A stretch of 16,172 bases of DNA from CAZABC01 sp964483405 (GCA_964483405.1 CAZABC010000044.1:1-16172); one strand, 5' to 3'. Shown: positions 1-7,679, counted from the stretch's first letter. Notes: a model not told the origin generated them from the letters alone. Numbers and translations are program-made.

Positions 1-9
1 GATCGACGG

Positions 10-95
10 CGATGGCTGCGGCCGATGGGCCGGGACACCGGGCGGCTGGCGGCCGCATGACGAACGCCGTCGCTGGCTGCGGCCGGCGGGCCGGG
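10..95. repeat. Imperfect direct repeat, two 25-nt copies
   Basis: Positions 10-34 and 71-95 match at 22 of 25 bases and share the core GGCTGCGGCCG. They lie 61 nt apart, downstream of the citrate synthase stop. No coding role is evident. In GC-rich DNA such a pair may be chance, so this is recorded as a simple observation. Confidence 0.35.
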
Positions 96-96
96 G

Positions 97-132
97 TCAG
101 GGGTGGCCTGACGGCACCGTTCGGAACGCCGT
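97..132 (-). terminator. Two adjacent hairpins downstream of gltA
   Basis: Just past the gltA stop (read leftward) there are two inverted repeats. ACGGC (111-115) pairs with GCCGT (128-132) and encloses GTTC/GAAC (119-122 with 124-127). TCAGG (97-101) pairs with CCTGA (107-111) around a 5-nt loop. Their position, starting 8 nt after the stop, fits a transcription end. No T-run follows, so a classical intrinsic terminator is not proven. Confidence 0.4.
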
Positions 133-140
133 TCGTGCGT

Positions 141-1274
141 TCAGGCCGGCAGGTCGCGCTCCGCGGGGCCCGTGTACCGCGCGTCGGGCCGGATGAGCTT
201 GTTCGCCGCGACCTGCTCGAGGACGTGGGCCGTCCAGCCGGCGTGGCGGGCGAGGGCGAACGTGGCCGGGAACAGGTCCGGGGTGAGGCCGACGCCCATG
301 AGGACCGCCGCAGCGTAGTACTCGACGTTCGTCTTGAGCGGCCGGTCCGGGTAGCGCTCGGCGAGGACGCGCAGGGCGACGTCCTCGATCCGGATCGCGA
401 GGTCGAGCCAGTCGGGCTTGTGCTCCATCGACTCGGCGACCTTGCGGAGCGCGGCGGCCCGCGGGTCGTAGGCCCGGTAGACGCGGTGGCCGAAGCCCAT
501 CAGCCGCTCCTTGCGGTCGAGGGCGTCGTTGATCCACTGCTCGGCCCGCTCGGGCGAGCCGACCTGGTGGATCTGCTCGACGACCTCGGACGGGGCGCCG
601 CCGTGGAGCGGCCCCTTCATCGCGCCGATCGCGCCGCAGACGGCCGAGGCGATGTCGGAGCGGGTCGCGACGATGACCCGGGCGGCGAACGTCGAGGCGT
701 TGAGACCGTGCTCGGCGCCGACGATGAAGTAGGCGTCGAGGGCCCGGGCGGTGCCGGCGTCGGGTCGCGCACCGGTCAGCTGGTAGAGGAAGCCCTCGAC
801 GAGGTCGAGGTCGGGGTCGGGTTCGACCGGCTCGAGCCCCTGCCGGAGCCGCGCGTACGCCGCCAGGGCCGAGGGCGAGAAGGCGGTCAGCGCCCGGGCC
901 TGCTCGGGCGTCGGCGGCCAGTCGAGGGTCCGTGTCGCGCCCCAGACCGAGACCGCCGTCCGCAGCGCGTCCATCGGCTTCGCCTCGCGACCGAGGGCGC
1001 GGAGCGCCGCCAGGACCTGCTCGGGCACCGGCGCGGTCGGCAGGCGCGCGCCCGGATCCCACCCGCCGGTCCAGAGCAGGTTCGCGACCGCGGGGTAGGC
1101 CGCCCGCTCGACGAGGTCGCCGATTCGGTAGCCGCGATAGAGGAGCCGGCCGTTCGCTCCGTCGACGTACCCGAGGGCCGTCTCGGCGGCGAGGACGCCC
1201 TCTAGGCCGGGGCTGTACGGCCGGTCGTCGCCGACCGTGGTGGTGGACGGGTTCGTCGGGGCGGTCTCGCTCAT
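141..1274 (-). CDS. gltA: Citrate synthase
   Basis: A 377-residue protein with the citrate synthase fold motifs in order. EHGLNAST contains His189, KGPLHGGAP contains His224 and GFGHRVYRAYDPR contains His263; these match the substrate-binding and catalytic histidines of the family. The enzyme condenses oxaloacetate with acetyl-CoA to citrate in the cytoplasm, the entry to the TCA cycle. Its length is normal for the short bacterial type. The usual catalytic Asp motif (NVDFYS-like) reads TNVEYYAA here, with Glu318 in the Asp position. That is odd for a classical enzyme, though I recall Glu at this site in some actinobacterial citrate synthase 2 proteins. A 2-methylcitrate synthase activity cannot be excluded. 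The ATG at 1274 has no Shine-Dalgarno sequence; a TACCAT hexamer sits exactly 6 nt upstream, suggesting leaderless transcription. The gene appears monocistronic. Confidence 0.95.
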   Translation of the reverse strand: MSETAPTNPSTTTVGDDRPYSPGLEGVLAAETALGYVDGANGRLLYRGYRIGDLVERAAYPAVANLLWTGGWDPGARLPTAPVPEQVLAALRALGREAKPMDALRTAVSVWGATRTLDWPPTPEQARALTAFSPSALAAYARLRQGLEPVEPDPDLDLVEGFLYQLTGARPDAGTARALDAYFIVGAEHGLNASTFAARVIVATRSDIASAVCGAIGAMKGPLHGGAPSEVVEQIHQVGSPERAEQWINDALDRKERLMGFGHRVYRAYDPRAAALRKVAESMEHKPDWLDLAIRIEDVALRVLAERYPDRPLKTNVEYYAAAVLMGVGLTPDLFPATFALARHAGWTAHVLEQVAANKLIRPDARYTGPAERDLPA

Positions 1275-1280
1275 GGCGCG

Positions 1281-1286
1281 ATGGTA
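1281..1286 (-). promoter_or_regulatory. Leaderless-type -10 element of gltA
   Basis: On the minus strand TACCAT (TANNNT) is followed by exactly 6 nt and then the gltA ATG. Transcription would therefore start at or next to the start codon. No good -35 is visible at 16-19 nt and no Shine-Dalgarno sequence is present. The same spacing occurs at other transcription-unit starts in this window. Confidence 0.5.
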
Positions 1287-1398
1287 GTCCGCCGGTGCGC
1301 GGCGGTGCCGGGCACGGCCGCCGACGCGCAGCCGGGAACGACTGCGGTCGCGGGCGATGGCACCGGACGCCGGACGCCGCCGAGGCGGCGCCGCCGCG

Positions 1399-1659
1399 TC
1401 ACTCGCCGAACGAGAGGGTGTTGATGATCAACCGGAGGACGATGGCGGTGACGGTCGCGAGCAGCGCCGAGACCCAGATGCTCGTGATCGAGTCCGACCC
1501 GACGACCTCGGTCAACACCCAGCCGGTGATGACGGCGGCGATCAGGCCGATCGCGAGACTCGGCATCCAGCCCCGGGCCGTCCGGCCGCCCGCGATGATC
1601 CCGGAGATGACCCCGGCGATCAGGCCGACGACGATCCAGCCGACGAAGGTGAGATCCAT
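1399..1659 (-). CDS. GlsB/YeaQ/YmgE-type small membrane protein
   Basis: An 86-residue, very hydrophobic protein with three predicted membrane segments at about residues 5-24, 33-52 and 62-81. Glycine-rich helices of the GWIVVGLIAGVISGIIAGG kind and the GRTARGW loop are typical of the GlsB/YeaQ/YmgE (transglycosylase-associated) family. These are small inner-membrane proteins often linked to stress, with no established biochemical role despite the family name. The ATG at 1659 is chosen because the family begins with the first hydrophobic helix. This start lies inside the 3' end of the upstream hydrolase gene (40-nt overlap), so the pair is probably co-transcribed. A GGAGGAGG stretch lies about 13 nt before the ATG, rather far for a Shine-Dalgarno sequence, and a CATACT hexamer lies 6 nt before it. 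Confidence 0.85.
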   Translation of the reverse strand: MDLTFVGWIVVGLIAGVISGIIAGGRTARGWMPSLAIGLIAAVITGWVLTEVVGSDSITSIWVSALLATVTAIVLRLIINTLSFGE

Positions 1660-2552
1660 CCGCGCAGTATGACCTCCTCCGGTGCGTCGAGATATCCCCC
1701 TGTCAGGATGACGAGGGCGTCGACGTGGGTATGGTGGGCCGCGTGGCGGGCGCCCGCGATGGTCTCGAGGCGGCCGTGCGGCAGTCGGGCGGCGAGCGCC
1801 TCGGCCCCGGCCCGGAAGAACGCCGGGCTCTCCGAGCCGAGGACCTGGAGGACCGGCTGCTCGACCCGGGTGTACCGCCCGAGCGCGGCCTCCGGCGTCG
1901 ACCCGGCCCGCAGCTCGCGGGCGACGGTGTGCGCGGCGGCGACGCGGGCCGCGAAGGCCGGCGAGGCCTGGAATGCCGCCCACTCATCGGGCGTGAGCTC
2001 GACCGCGTCGAGGAGGAACGTCTCGAGCAGGTCCCGCCGCCGCCCGTCGGCGAGCAGCGTCTCGAGTCGCTCGAGCAGCGCCGGATGGCGCTCGGCGACA
2101 CCGGGCGTGACCGCGCCCTCGTAGGCGACGACGCGTCGGATCCGCCGGGTCAGGGTGGCGGCGCCCATGACCGCCCGCCCGCCGTATGAGTGCCCGAAGG
2201 CGTCGACCTCCCCGCCGGCGGCCTGCGCCAGTGCCTCGGCGACCGCGGCGACGTCCTCGTACTCGCGCTCGATCGCATAGGGGAGCGTGTCGCCCGAGCC
2301 GCCCCGACCGCGGCGGTCGATCGCGACGACCGGCCGGGTCGCCGCCATCCGCGGCCCGAAGACCCGGAACGTCGTGTGGTCGGCGGTCGTGCCATGGACG
2401 AGGAGGAGTGGCGGCCGTCCGGCCGACGTCGGGTCGGCGGGTCCGGGGCCACCGCTTCCCGGTGGGTCGACCCGGAACCAGGCGATCGGTGTGCCGTCGG
2501 GCGCGACGACGCGACCCTCGGTCGCGTGGAGGTCGATGTCACGCTCGGCCAT
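1620..2552 (-). CDS. Alpha/beta-fold hydrolase
   Basis: A 310-residue protein with the layout of a soluble alpha/beta hydrolase. LLLVHGTTADH (residues 49-59) supplies the oxyanion-hole His-Gly. VAIDRRGRGGSG (77-86) follows. The nucleophile elbow is GHSYGG with Ser122. GARHAAHHTH (267-276) contains the probable catalytic His270. The acid is probably in the LGSESP region (238-243), where Glu rather than Asp would have to serve, unless it lies elsewhere. Substrate is unknown; relatives include esterases and lipase-like hydrolases. The ATG at 2552 is favoured because VVAPDGTPIAWF (15-26) is the usual first strand of the family. A TATCCT hexamer lies exactly 6 nt upstream and no Shine-Dalgarno sequence is seen. 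Its 3' end overlaps the start of the next gene. Confidence 0.88.
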   Translation of the reverse strand: MAERDIDLHATEGRVVAPDGTPIAWFRVDPPGSGGPGPADPTSAGRPPLLLVHGTTADHTTFRVFGPRMAATRPVVAIDRRGRGGSGDTLPYAIEREYEDVAAVAEALAQAAGGEVDAFGHSYGGRAVMGAATLTRRIRRVVAYEGAVTPGVAERHPALLERLETLLADGRRRDLLETFLLDAVELTPDEWAAFQASPAFAARVAAAHTVARELRAGSTPEAALGRYTRVEQPVLQVLGSESPAFFRAGAEALAARLPHGRLETIAGARHAAHHTHVDALVILTGGYLDAPEEVILRGWISPSSAGSSSA

Positions 2553-2558
2553 CGCCGA

Positions 2559-2564
2559 AGGATA
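2559..2564 (-). promoter_or_regulatory. Leaderless-type -10 element of the hydrolase gene
   Basis: Minus-strand TATCCT followed by 6 nt and ATG, in the 40-nt gap after the toxin gene. A weak -35-like TCGACG (2584-2589) lies 19 nt upstream. It would give the hydrolase its own transcript, separate from the toxin-antitoxin pair. Confidence 0.45.
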
Positions 2565-2592
2565 GCCGGGCGGCAACGCGGGCCGTCGACGG

Positions 2593-3012
2593 CTATGCCT
2601 CGAGGGCGAGCGGCACCCCCTCGTCGCTCGCGGCCCGGGCGAGCGCCCGGTCCCTCGTCGCCAGCTCCCCGTCGACGTCGATCGCCAGCCACAGGTACGT
2701 CGCGTCGTAGACCGACAGGTGGTGTCGCTCGGCCAGCGTGACCGCCTCCGCCACACCACGGCGGCCACGGTCCGCGGTCTCGAGGCCGGCCAGCTCGAGC
2801 CCCTCGAGGCGTACGGCGACGTCGGCGGGCGGCATCCCCCGGCGCAGGAGCGCCTGGGCGATCTCCGGCCAGGCGATCGGCGGGGCGAGCAGGATCCTGT
2901 CCGTCTCCACCCATCGCGTCCAGGCAGCAACCGCGTCCGGCTCGGCGAGGACGGCATCGACCGCGACCGACGCGTCGGCGACGAGCGGCGGCAGCGCGGT
3001 GGAGAACGTCAC
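2593..3012 (-). CDS. vapC: VapC-type PIN-domain toxin (ribonuclease)
   Basis: A 139-residue PIN domain. The four acidic residues expected to bind the catalytic metal are visible: Asp13 (VADASV), Glu50 (WPEIAQAL), Asp103 (VYDATYLWLA) and Asp121 (ATRDRAL). VapC toxins are small Mg-dependent RNases that cut tRNA or rRNA when not held by their antitoxin. The GTG start at 3012 overlaps the antitoxin stop as GTGA (3009-3012). It was chosen because it begins just before the first PIN strand and because translation would be coupled. A reading from 3318 would add over 100 residues lying out of frame over the antitoxin gene. All active-site residues are present, so the toxin looks intact. The target RNA cannot be predicted. 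Confidence 0.9.
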   Translation of the reverse strand: MTFSTALPPLVADASVAVDAVLAEPDAVAAWTRWVETDRILLAPPIAWPEIAQALLRRGMPPADVAVRLEGLELAGLETADRGRRGVAEAVTLAERHHLSVYDATYLWLAIDVDGELATRDRALARAASDEGVPLALEA

Positions 3013-3290
3013 GGCCGGTGGCCGCGATCGCGGTCCTCCCTGATCGCCGCGACCGAGTCGAACGGACCGCCGTGGGCTCGATCGCGGCGCCCCAGCCGGA
3101 CCAGGTCGGCGAGGGCCGATAGGCGCCGCTCCCGGATCCGGTCCGGGTCGAGGTGCTCGAGGTCGGCGAGCGGGACGATCGCGGCCACCGGCATGCCGGC
3201 CCGCTCGACGATGAACCGTTCGCCGGCCGCCGCCTCGTCGATGACCTGCCCGAAGCGGGCCCGCACGTCCAGGGCGCTGATGGCTCTCAT
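3009..3290 (-). CDS. Phd/YefM-family antitoxin
   Basis: A 93-residue protein whose first half is a typical Phd/YefM fold. It opens MRAISALDVRARFGQVIDEA, followed by GERFIVERAGMPVAAIVPL (about residues 23-41). The N-terminal half should dimerise and bind DNA; the charged C-terminal part (about 48-93) is where such proteins wrap around and block the toxin. It lies directly upstream of the PIN toxin with a 4-nt stop/start overlap, the standard antitoxin-first order. The ATG at 3290 sits 6 nt after a -10-like AATCAT with a TTGACC -35 at 17-nt spacing, so the mRNA may be leaderless. A palindrome inside that promoter is a plausible self-repression site. Confidence 0.88.
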   Translation of the reverse strand: MRAISALDVRARFGQVIDEAAAGERFIVERAGMPVAAIVPLADLEHLDPDRIRERRLSALADLVRLGRRDRAHGGPFDSVAAIREDRDRGHRP

Positions 3291-3296
3291 GGCTCC

Positions 3297-3325
3297 ATGA
3301 TTGCACTCTCAGAGTCACGGGTCAA
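3297..3325 (-). promoter_or_regulatory. Promoter of the antitoxin-toxin operon with palindromic operator
   Basis: On the minus strand TTGACC (3320-3325), a 17-nt spacer and AATCAT (3297-3302) are followed by 6 nt and the antitoxin ATG. The spacer contains the perfect palindrome ACTCT-C-AGAGT (3305-3315). A dimeric antitoxin, alone or with its toxin, bound there would block RNA polymerase. The sequence is directly seen; the regulatory role is inferred. Confidence 0.6.
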
Positions 3326-3365
3326 CGTCCCGGCTCGAACCCGGCGACGTCCTCCGACCAGTGGG

Positions 3366-3407
3366 CTTGACACCGTCAAGTTGACACCGTAAAGTTGATG
3401 GCGTCAA
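3366..3407 (+). promoter_or_regulatory. tetR promoter covered by three tandem 14-bp operator-like repeats
   Basis: Three consecutive 14-bp units occupy 3366-3379, 3380-3393 and 3394-3407, with consensus gTTGAcaccGTcAA. The first contains the dyad TTGAC-ACC-GTCAA (3367-3379). The third is part of GTTGA-TGGCG-TCAAC (3394-3408). The array holds a plausible promoter: -35 TTGACA at 3367-3372, a 17-nt spacer and -10 TAAAGT at 3390-3395. Transcription would start near 3402, ahead of the tetR ATG. TetR-family proteins commonly bind dyads over their own promoter, so autorepression is the likely function. Confidence 0.6.
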
Positions 3408-3429
3408 CACCACCGGAGCGCAGCGACCG

Positions 3430-4101
<672 letters not shown>

Positions 4102-4171
4102 CCGGCACCCGCCGCGCCCGAGGCGTCCCCCGCCCCGACCCATCCGTCGCATCCCGATAGGAGCACCCACG

Positions 4172-5137
4172 ATGACCACGCCCACGCCCCGTCACGTCGT
4201 CCTCGGAGCCGGCACGATCGGCTCCACCATCGCCGAGCAGCTCGTCGCCGCGGGCGAGCCGGTCCGGATCGTCAGCCGGTCCGGTCGCGCCGCCGTCCGC
4301 GGAGCCGAGCCGGGCGCCGCCGACCTGACCGATCCGGCGGCCGTCCGGGCGGTCGCCGCCGGCGCCGAGGTCGCCTACTTCGCCTGCCAGCCGGCCTACA
4401 CCGACTGGACGAATGGCTTCCCGCCGCTCGCCGCCGGCGTCCTCGGCGGGCTCGCTGGGACGGGCACCCGGCTCGCCGTCGCCGACAACCTCTACATGTA
4501 CGGCCCGACGGGCGGCCGGCCGATCACCGAGGACCTGCCGTACGCCGCGACGAACCGCAAGGGCCGGGCCCGGGCGGCGCTCGCCGAGCGGCTCCTGGCC
4601 GCCCACCGGGCCGGCGACGTGCCGGTCGTCATCGCCCGGGCCTCGGACTACTTCGGCCCGCGCGGGACCGACAGCGTGGCGGGCGACCGCTTCTTCCCGC
4701 CGATCCTCACCGGCAGGAAGGTCCAAGTGTTCGGCGACCCCGCCCTGCCGCACGCGTACACGTACGTGCCCGACTTCGCCCGGACGCTGATCGAGCTCGG
4801 CCGGCGGCCGGAGGCCCTCGGCGAGACCTGGCACGTCCCGACCGCGCCGGCCATCAGCCAGGCCCGCTTCGCCGAGCTCGCCGCCGAGGCGGCCGGCGTG
4901 CCCCCCGCCGGACTCCGCCGGGTGACGAAGCCGATGCTCCGGTTCGCCGGCCTGTTCGTGCCGGAGGCACGCGAGATGATCGAGATGGCCTACGAGTTCG
5001 AAGAGCCGTACCTGCTCGACAGCTCGAAGATCGAGCGCGCCTTCGGCCTTCGGCCGACGCCGCTCGAGTCCGCGCTCGCCGAGACGGTCGCCTGGTGGCG
5101 CGACCAGGCGGTCGCGGGGGAGGTGAAGGCCGCATGA
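4172..5137 (+). CDS. NAD(P)-binding SDR / NAD-dependent epimerase-like protein
   Basis: A 321-residue Rossmann-fold protein of the extended/atypical SDR type. The nucleotide-binding motif is VVLGAGTIGST (residues 9-19, GxGxxG). An acidic residue at Asp51 (GAADLTDP) and VADNLYMYGP (103-112) follow the usual epimerase pattern. ARASDYFGPRGTDS (155-168) and AYTYVPDFARTL (195-206) match the substrate-side motifs of NAD-dependent epimerase/dehydratases. The expected catalytic YxxxK is not intact: Lys130 is in NRKGRARA, but the Tyr position four residues earlier is Ala126, and the nearest Tyr is 124. Activity may be altered or use another residue. An AGGAG (4159-4163) lies 8 nt before the ATG. It follows tetR by 70 nt, and its stop overlaps the DUF2214 start as ATGA. 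Substrate unknown. Confidence 0.85.
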   Translation: MTTPTPRHVVLGAGTIGSTIAEQLVAAGEPVRIVSRSGRAAVRGAEPGAADLTDPAAVRAVAAGAEVAYFACQPAYTDWTNGFPPLAAGVLGGLAGTGTRLAVADNLYMYGPTGGRPITEDLPYAATNRKGRARAALAERLLAAHRAGDVPVVIARASDYFGPRGTDSVAGDRFFPPILTGRKVQVFGDPALPHAYTYVPDFARTLIELGRRPEALGETWHVPTAPAISQARFAELAAEAAGVPPAGLRRVTKPMLRFAGLFVPEAREMIEMAYEFEEPYLLDSSKIERAFGLRPTPLESALAETVAWWRDQAVAGEVKAA

Positions 5138-5589
5138 CCGTCGATGCGATCCTCGCGATCGCTCACCACCTCGCCGCGTTCGGGCTCGTCGGCGCGCTCG
5201 TCGGCGAGCTCGTGCTCGTCCGCGGACCGATGCCGGCGACCGACGTCCGCCGCTTCAGCCGGCTCGACGCCGCCTACGGGATCGCCGCGCTCGCGGTCGT
5301 CGCGATCGGCATCGGGCGGATCGCGCTCGGGCCGATCCCGGCCGACTTCTACCTCGGCAACGCCTTCTTCTGGACGAAGATGGCGGCGCTCGGGGCGATC
5401 ACGATCGTCTCGATCGGGCCGACGGTCCGGTCGATGCGCTGGGGCCGCGCGTTCGCGGCCGACCCGGCCTTCGCGGTCCCGCCCGACGAGCTCGCCGCGA
5501 CCCGGCGGTCGGTGACGATCGAGGTCCTGATCATCCCGCTCGTGCCGGTGTCGGCGGCGCTCATGGCCCGCGGGATCGGCGCGCTGTAG
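5134..5589 (+). CDS. DUF2214 family integral membrane protein
   Basis: A 151-residue protein with four predicted membrane helices at about residues 5-29, 47-67, 78-98 and 127-147. The paired histidines of AHHLAAFG (10-17), FFWTKMAALGAI (78-89) and SIGPTVRSMRWGRAF (93-107) match the pattern I know for DUF2214, a family of predicted bacterial membrane proteins without a known role. The paired His might bind heme or metal, which is speculative. The ATG at 5134 overlaps the previous stop as ATGA and has GGAGG upstream; a reading from 5095 would add a Gly-rich tail out of frame over the SDR gene. Co-transcription with the SDR gene and tetR is likely. It is convergent with pgl across a 66-nt gap. 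Confidence 0.85.
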   Translation: MTVDAILAIAHHLAAFGLVGALVGELVLVRGPMPATDVRRFSRLDAAYGIAALAVVAIGIGRIALGPIPADFYLGNAFFWTKMAALGAITIVSIGPTVRSMRWGRAFAADPAFAVPPDELAATRRSVTIEVLIIPLVPVSAALMARGIGAL

Positions 5590-5655
5590 CGGCCCGCTCG
5601 CGACCTCGGCCGAACGCGGCCCGGCCCGTCGCCCGGGATCGCCGCCCGTCGCCGG

Positions 5656-6429
5656 TCAGTCGGGCAGGGCGAGTCCGGCGGCCGCGGCCTCGTCGAGGAT
5701 CCACGCGGCGCCGGCTCGACGGGCTCGCTGGGCGGGCCAGCGTCGCTCGTCCCGATCGGGCCCGAGGACGTCGCGGAGGATGGCCGCCTTGCCGGCGCCG
5801 AGGACCGGCACGATCAGCGACCGGGTCGCGTCGAGGATCGCCGGGTGGAAGGTCACCCGCTCCAGGTGCGGCTCGACGTGCGCCGGGGCCGGGACGGGGA
5901 GGACGACACGCGCATCGTCGAACGCGGGGCTGCCGGGGAAGACCGACAGGAGGTGGCCATCGGGGCCGATCCCGACGACGACGACGTCGAACGCCGGCAT
6001 CCCGCCGCGGCCCGCCGGGACGAGCGCCGCCGCCTCGGCCGCGTAGGCCGCCGCCGCGGCAGCGGGCCCCCGCCCCGCGTCGATCGCGGCGTCGCTCGGC
6101 ACCGGGTGGACGTGGCCGGCTGCGATCGCGACCCCGGCTGGCCCGAGCAGCCGTTCGTCGGCGATCCGCAGGTTCGAGCGTGGGTCCGCCCGCCGGACGA
6201 AGCGGTCGTCGCCGAGCCAGAGGTGGACGCGGTCCCAGGCGATCGCCGTCCGCAGGTCGGTCCCGACGATCGCGTCGTAGATGCCGGCCGGCGTCGACCC
6301 GCCGGTCGTCGCCCAGTGCGCCTCGCCGCGGGCCGCGATACCCGCCGCGAGGCCGTCGACGATCCGCACCGCGGCCGCCTCGGCCACTGCCGCCGGGTCG
6401 GGCAGGATGAGGACGTCGGGCTCGCTCAT
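5656..6429 (-). CDS. pgl: 6-phosphogluconolactonase
   Basis: A 257-residue member of the DevB/NagB-like 6-phosphogluconolactonase family. It hydrolyses 6-phosphogluconolactone to 6-phosphogluconate, the second step of the oxidative pentose-phosphate pathway. Visible motifs are the sugar-phosphate loop TTGGSTP (41-47), WLGDDRFVRRADPRSN (71-86) and GIGPDGHLLSVFPGSPA (153-169); His159 is the probable catalytic base. GAGKAAIL (211-218) is also typical. The length is normal. The ATG at 6429 overlaps the opcA stop as ATGA, indicating translational coupling. It is the last gene of the seven-gene operon and converges with the DUF2214 gene. Confidence 0.95.
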   Translation of the reverse strand: MSEPDVLILPDPAAVAEAAAVRIVDGLAAGIAARGEAHWATTGGSTPAGIYDAIVGTDLRTAIAWDRVHLWLGDDRFVRRADPRSNLRIADERLLGPAGVAIAAGHVHPVPSDAAIDAGRGPAAAAAAYAAEAAALVPAGRGGMPAFDVVVVGIGPDGHLLSVFPGSPAFDDARVVLPVPAPAHVEPHLERVTFHPAILDATRSLIVPVLGAGKAAILRDVLGPDRDERRWPAQRARRAGAAWILDEAAAAGLALPD

Positions 6430-7679
6430 CGGGCCGGGTCCGCGCCGGCGCCCTTCGCGCCGGTCGCCTGCGCGCCCCCGGCACCCGCACCGGCGGCGAG
6501 CGCGCCGGCGAGCCGGAGCGTCCCGGCCGCGACCGGGTCGACGCCGCCGGTCTCGAGGACCTCGGCCAGGAGCGCGGCGTCGGTGGCCCGGGGTGCCCGG
6601 TACGTCCGCTCGAGCATCGCCTCGCCCTCGAGCTCGACGCGGACACGGACGGCGTCGGCCATCGCCGTCGCCTCGGCGCGGAGGACCGACCCGCGACGCC
6701 GGGCCTCGAGCTCGACCCGGAGCGTCGTCCCGGGCGGCGACGCCGAGGCCAGCGGCCCGATGGCGACCTCGATCGTCCGGTGCGGTGCCCGGAGCGTCGC
6801 CGTCAGCGTGCCACCCGACGCCGCGTAGGCGAGCGGGCGCTCGACGGCCCAGCCGAGCCGCGAGGCGAGCCAGGCGACGTGATAGAGCGGCTTCACGACG
6901 TTGGCCCGCCCGGCGACCCCGGGTTCCGGCGACGCGACGTCGGCCTCGACCCGCCGGATCGAGCCGAGGAAGGGTCGGATGGCCGGCCGGTCGAAGACCG
7001 CCGCGATCGCCTCGCGCCAGCGGGCCTGGCGGACGAGGGCGAGGTCGAACACGACGACCCCCTCGGAGACGGCGAGCCCGGCGAGCGAGCCGAGGCGCGC
7101 CAGGCCGTCGCCGGACCAGGACGAGCCGTCGACGACGAGGCGGTCGGCGATGGCGACCAGCTCCGCGGTCGGCCGCGTCCCGAGCGGCGGTTCGCCGGGC
7201 CACCACAGCGTGACCGGCAGGTCGTGGACGACGAGCGGGGCGACGATCGCCGCGAGATGGCGCCCCGACTCGCCGCCCGCGAGGACGAAGATCGACTCGG
7301 CGCACGTCTCCGCCGCATCCGGCCGCGGCAGGATGCAGAAGGCCTGGATCCGGGCGTCGAGCCGGGCCGGCCCGTCGGGGTCGACCGGAGCGACGACGAG
7401 CGTGCGGGACGGGTGGCGGCCGGTCAGCGCCGCGAGGATCGCGGCCGCGCGCTCGCCGGTCTCGGGTCGCGGGGCGACGACGACGAGGTTCATGACGCTC
7501 GTCCGGGCCGCGACGCGGCGCTCGCCGCGGCCGTCGCCGGGGACGGTCAGCTCGGCCCCGGCCCAGATCCGGGCGAGCTCGCGCTCGATCCCGGCGATCG
7601 AGTCGGCCCGCGCCGCCCAGCGCAGGTCGGGGACGGCCTCGAGGACGATCCCGGCGCCGCCCGCGGTCGCCGCACTCAC
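6426..7679 (-). CDS. opcA: Glucose-6-phosphate dehydrogenase assembly protein OpcA
   Basis: A 417-residue OpcA protein. Recognisable stretches are RTSVMNLVVVAP (60-71), GRHPSRTLVVAPVD (87-100), LPVTLWWPGEPPLG (154-167) and NVVKPLYHVAWLASRLGW (260-277). In cyanobacteria OpcA activates or assembles G6PDH. In many actinobacteria the gene lies between zwf and pgl, exactly as here. The GTG at 7679 overlaps the zwf stop as GTGA (7676-7679) and was chosen for that coupling; longer readings run antiparallel over zwf. The last 25 residues (from about 393) are an Ala/Gly-rich tail with no family similarity that I recognise. Its occurrence with zwf argues that G6PDH here is under OpcA control, though which effector acts is unknown. 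Confidence 0.93.
   Translation of the reverse strand: MSAATAGGAGIVLEAVPDLRWAARADSIAGIERELARIWAGAELTVPGDGRGERRVAARTSVMNLVVVAPRPETGERAAAILAALTGRHPSRTLVVAPVDPDGPARLDARIQAFCILPRPDAAETCAESIFVLAGGESGRHLAAIVAPLVVHDLPVTLWWPGEPPLGTRPTAELVAIADRLVVDGSSWSGDGLARLGSLAGLAVSEGVVVFDLALVRQARWREAIAAVFDRPAIRPFLGSIRRVEADVASPEPGVAGRANVVKPLYHVAWLASRLGWAVERPLAYAASGGTLTATLRAPHRTIEVAIGPLASASPPGTTLRVELEARRRGSVLRAEATAMADAVRVRVELEGEAMLERTYRAPRATDAALLAEVLETGGVDPVAAGTLRLAGALAAGAGAGGAQATGAKGAGADPAR

Noticed and set aside
3013..3318. Longer N-terminus for the PIN toxin
   Set aside because: It would run out of frame through the whole antitoxin gene; the PIN fold begins right after the GTG at 3012.
5589..5656. Bidirectional terminator between the DUF2214 gene and pgl
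   Set aside because: The 66-nt gap is GC-rich, but I could not find a clean stem with a T-run on either strand.
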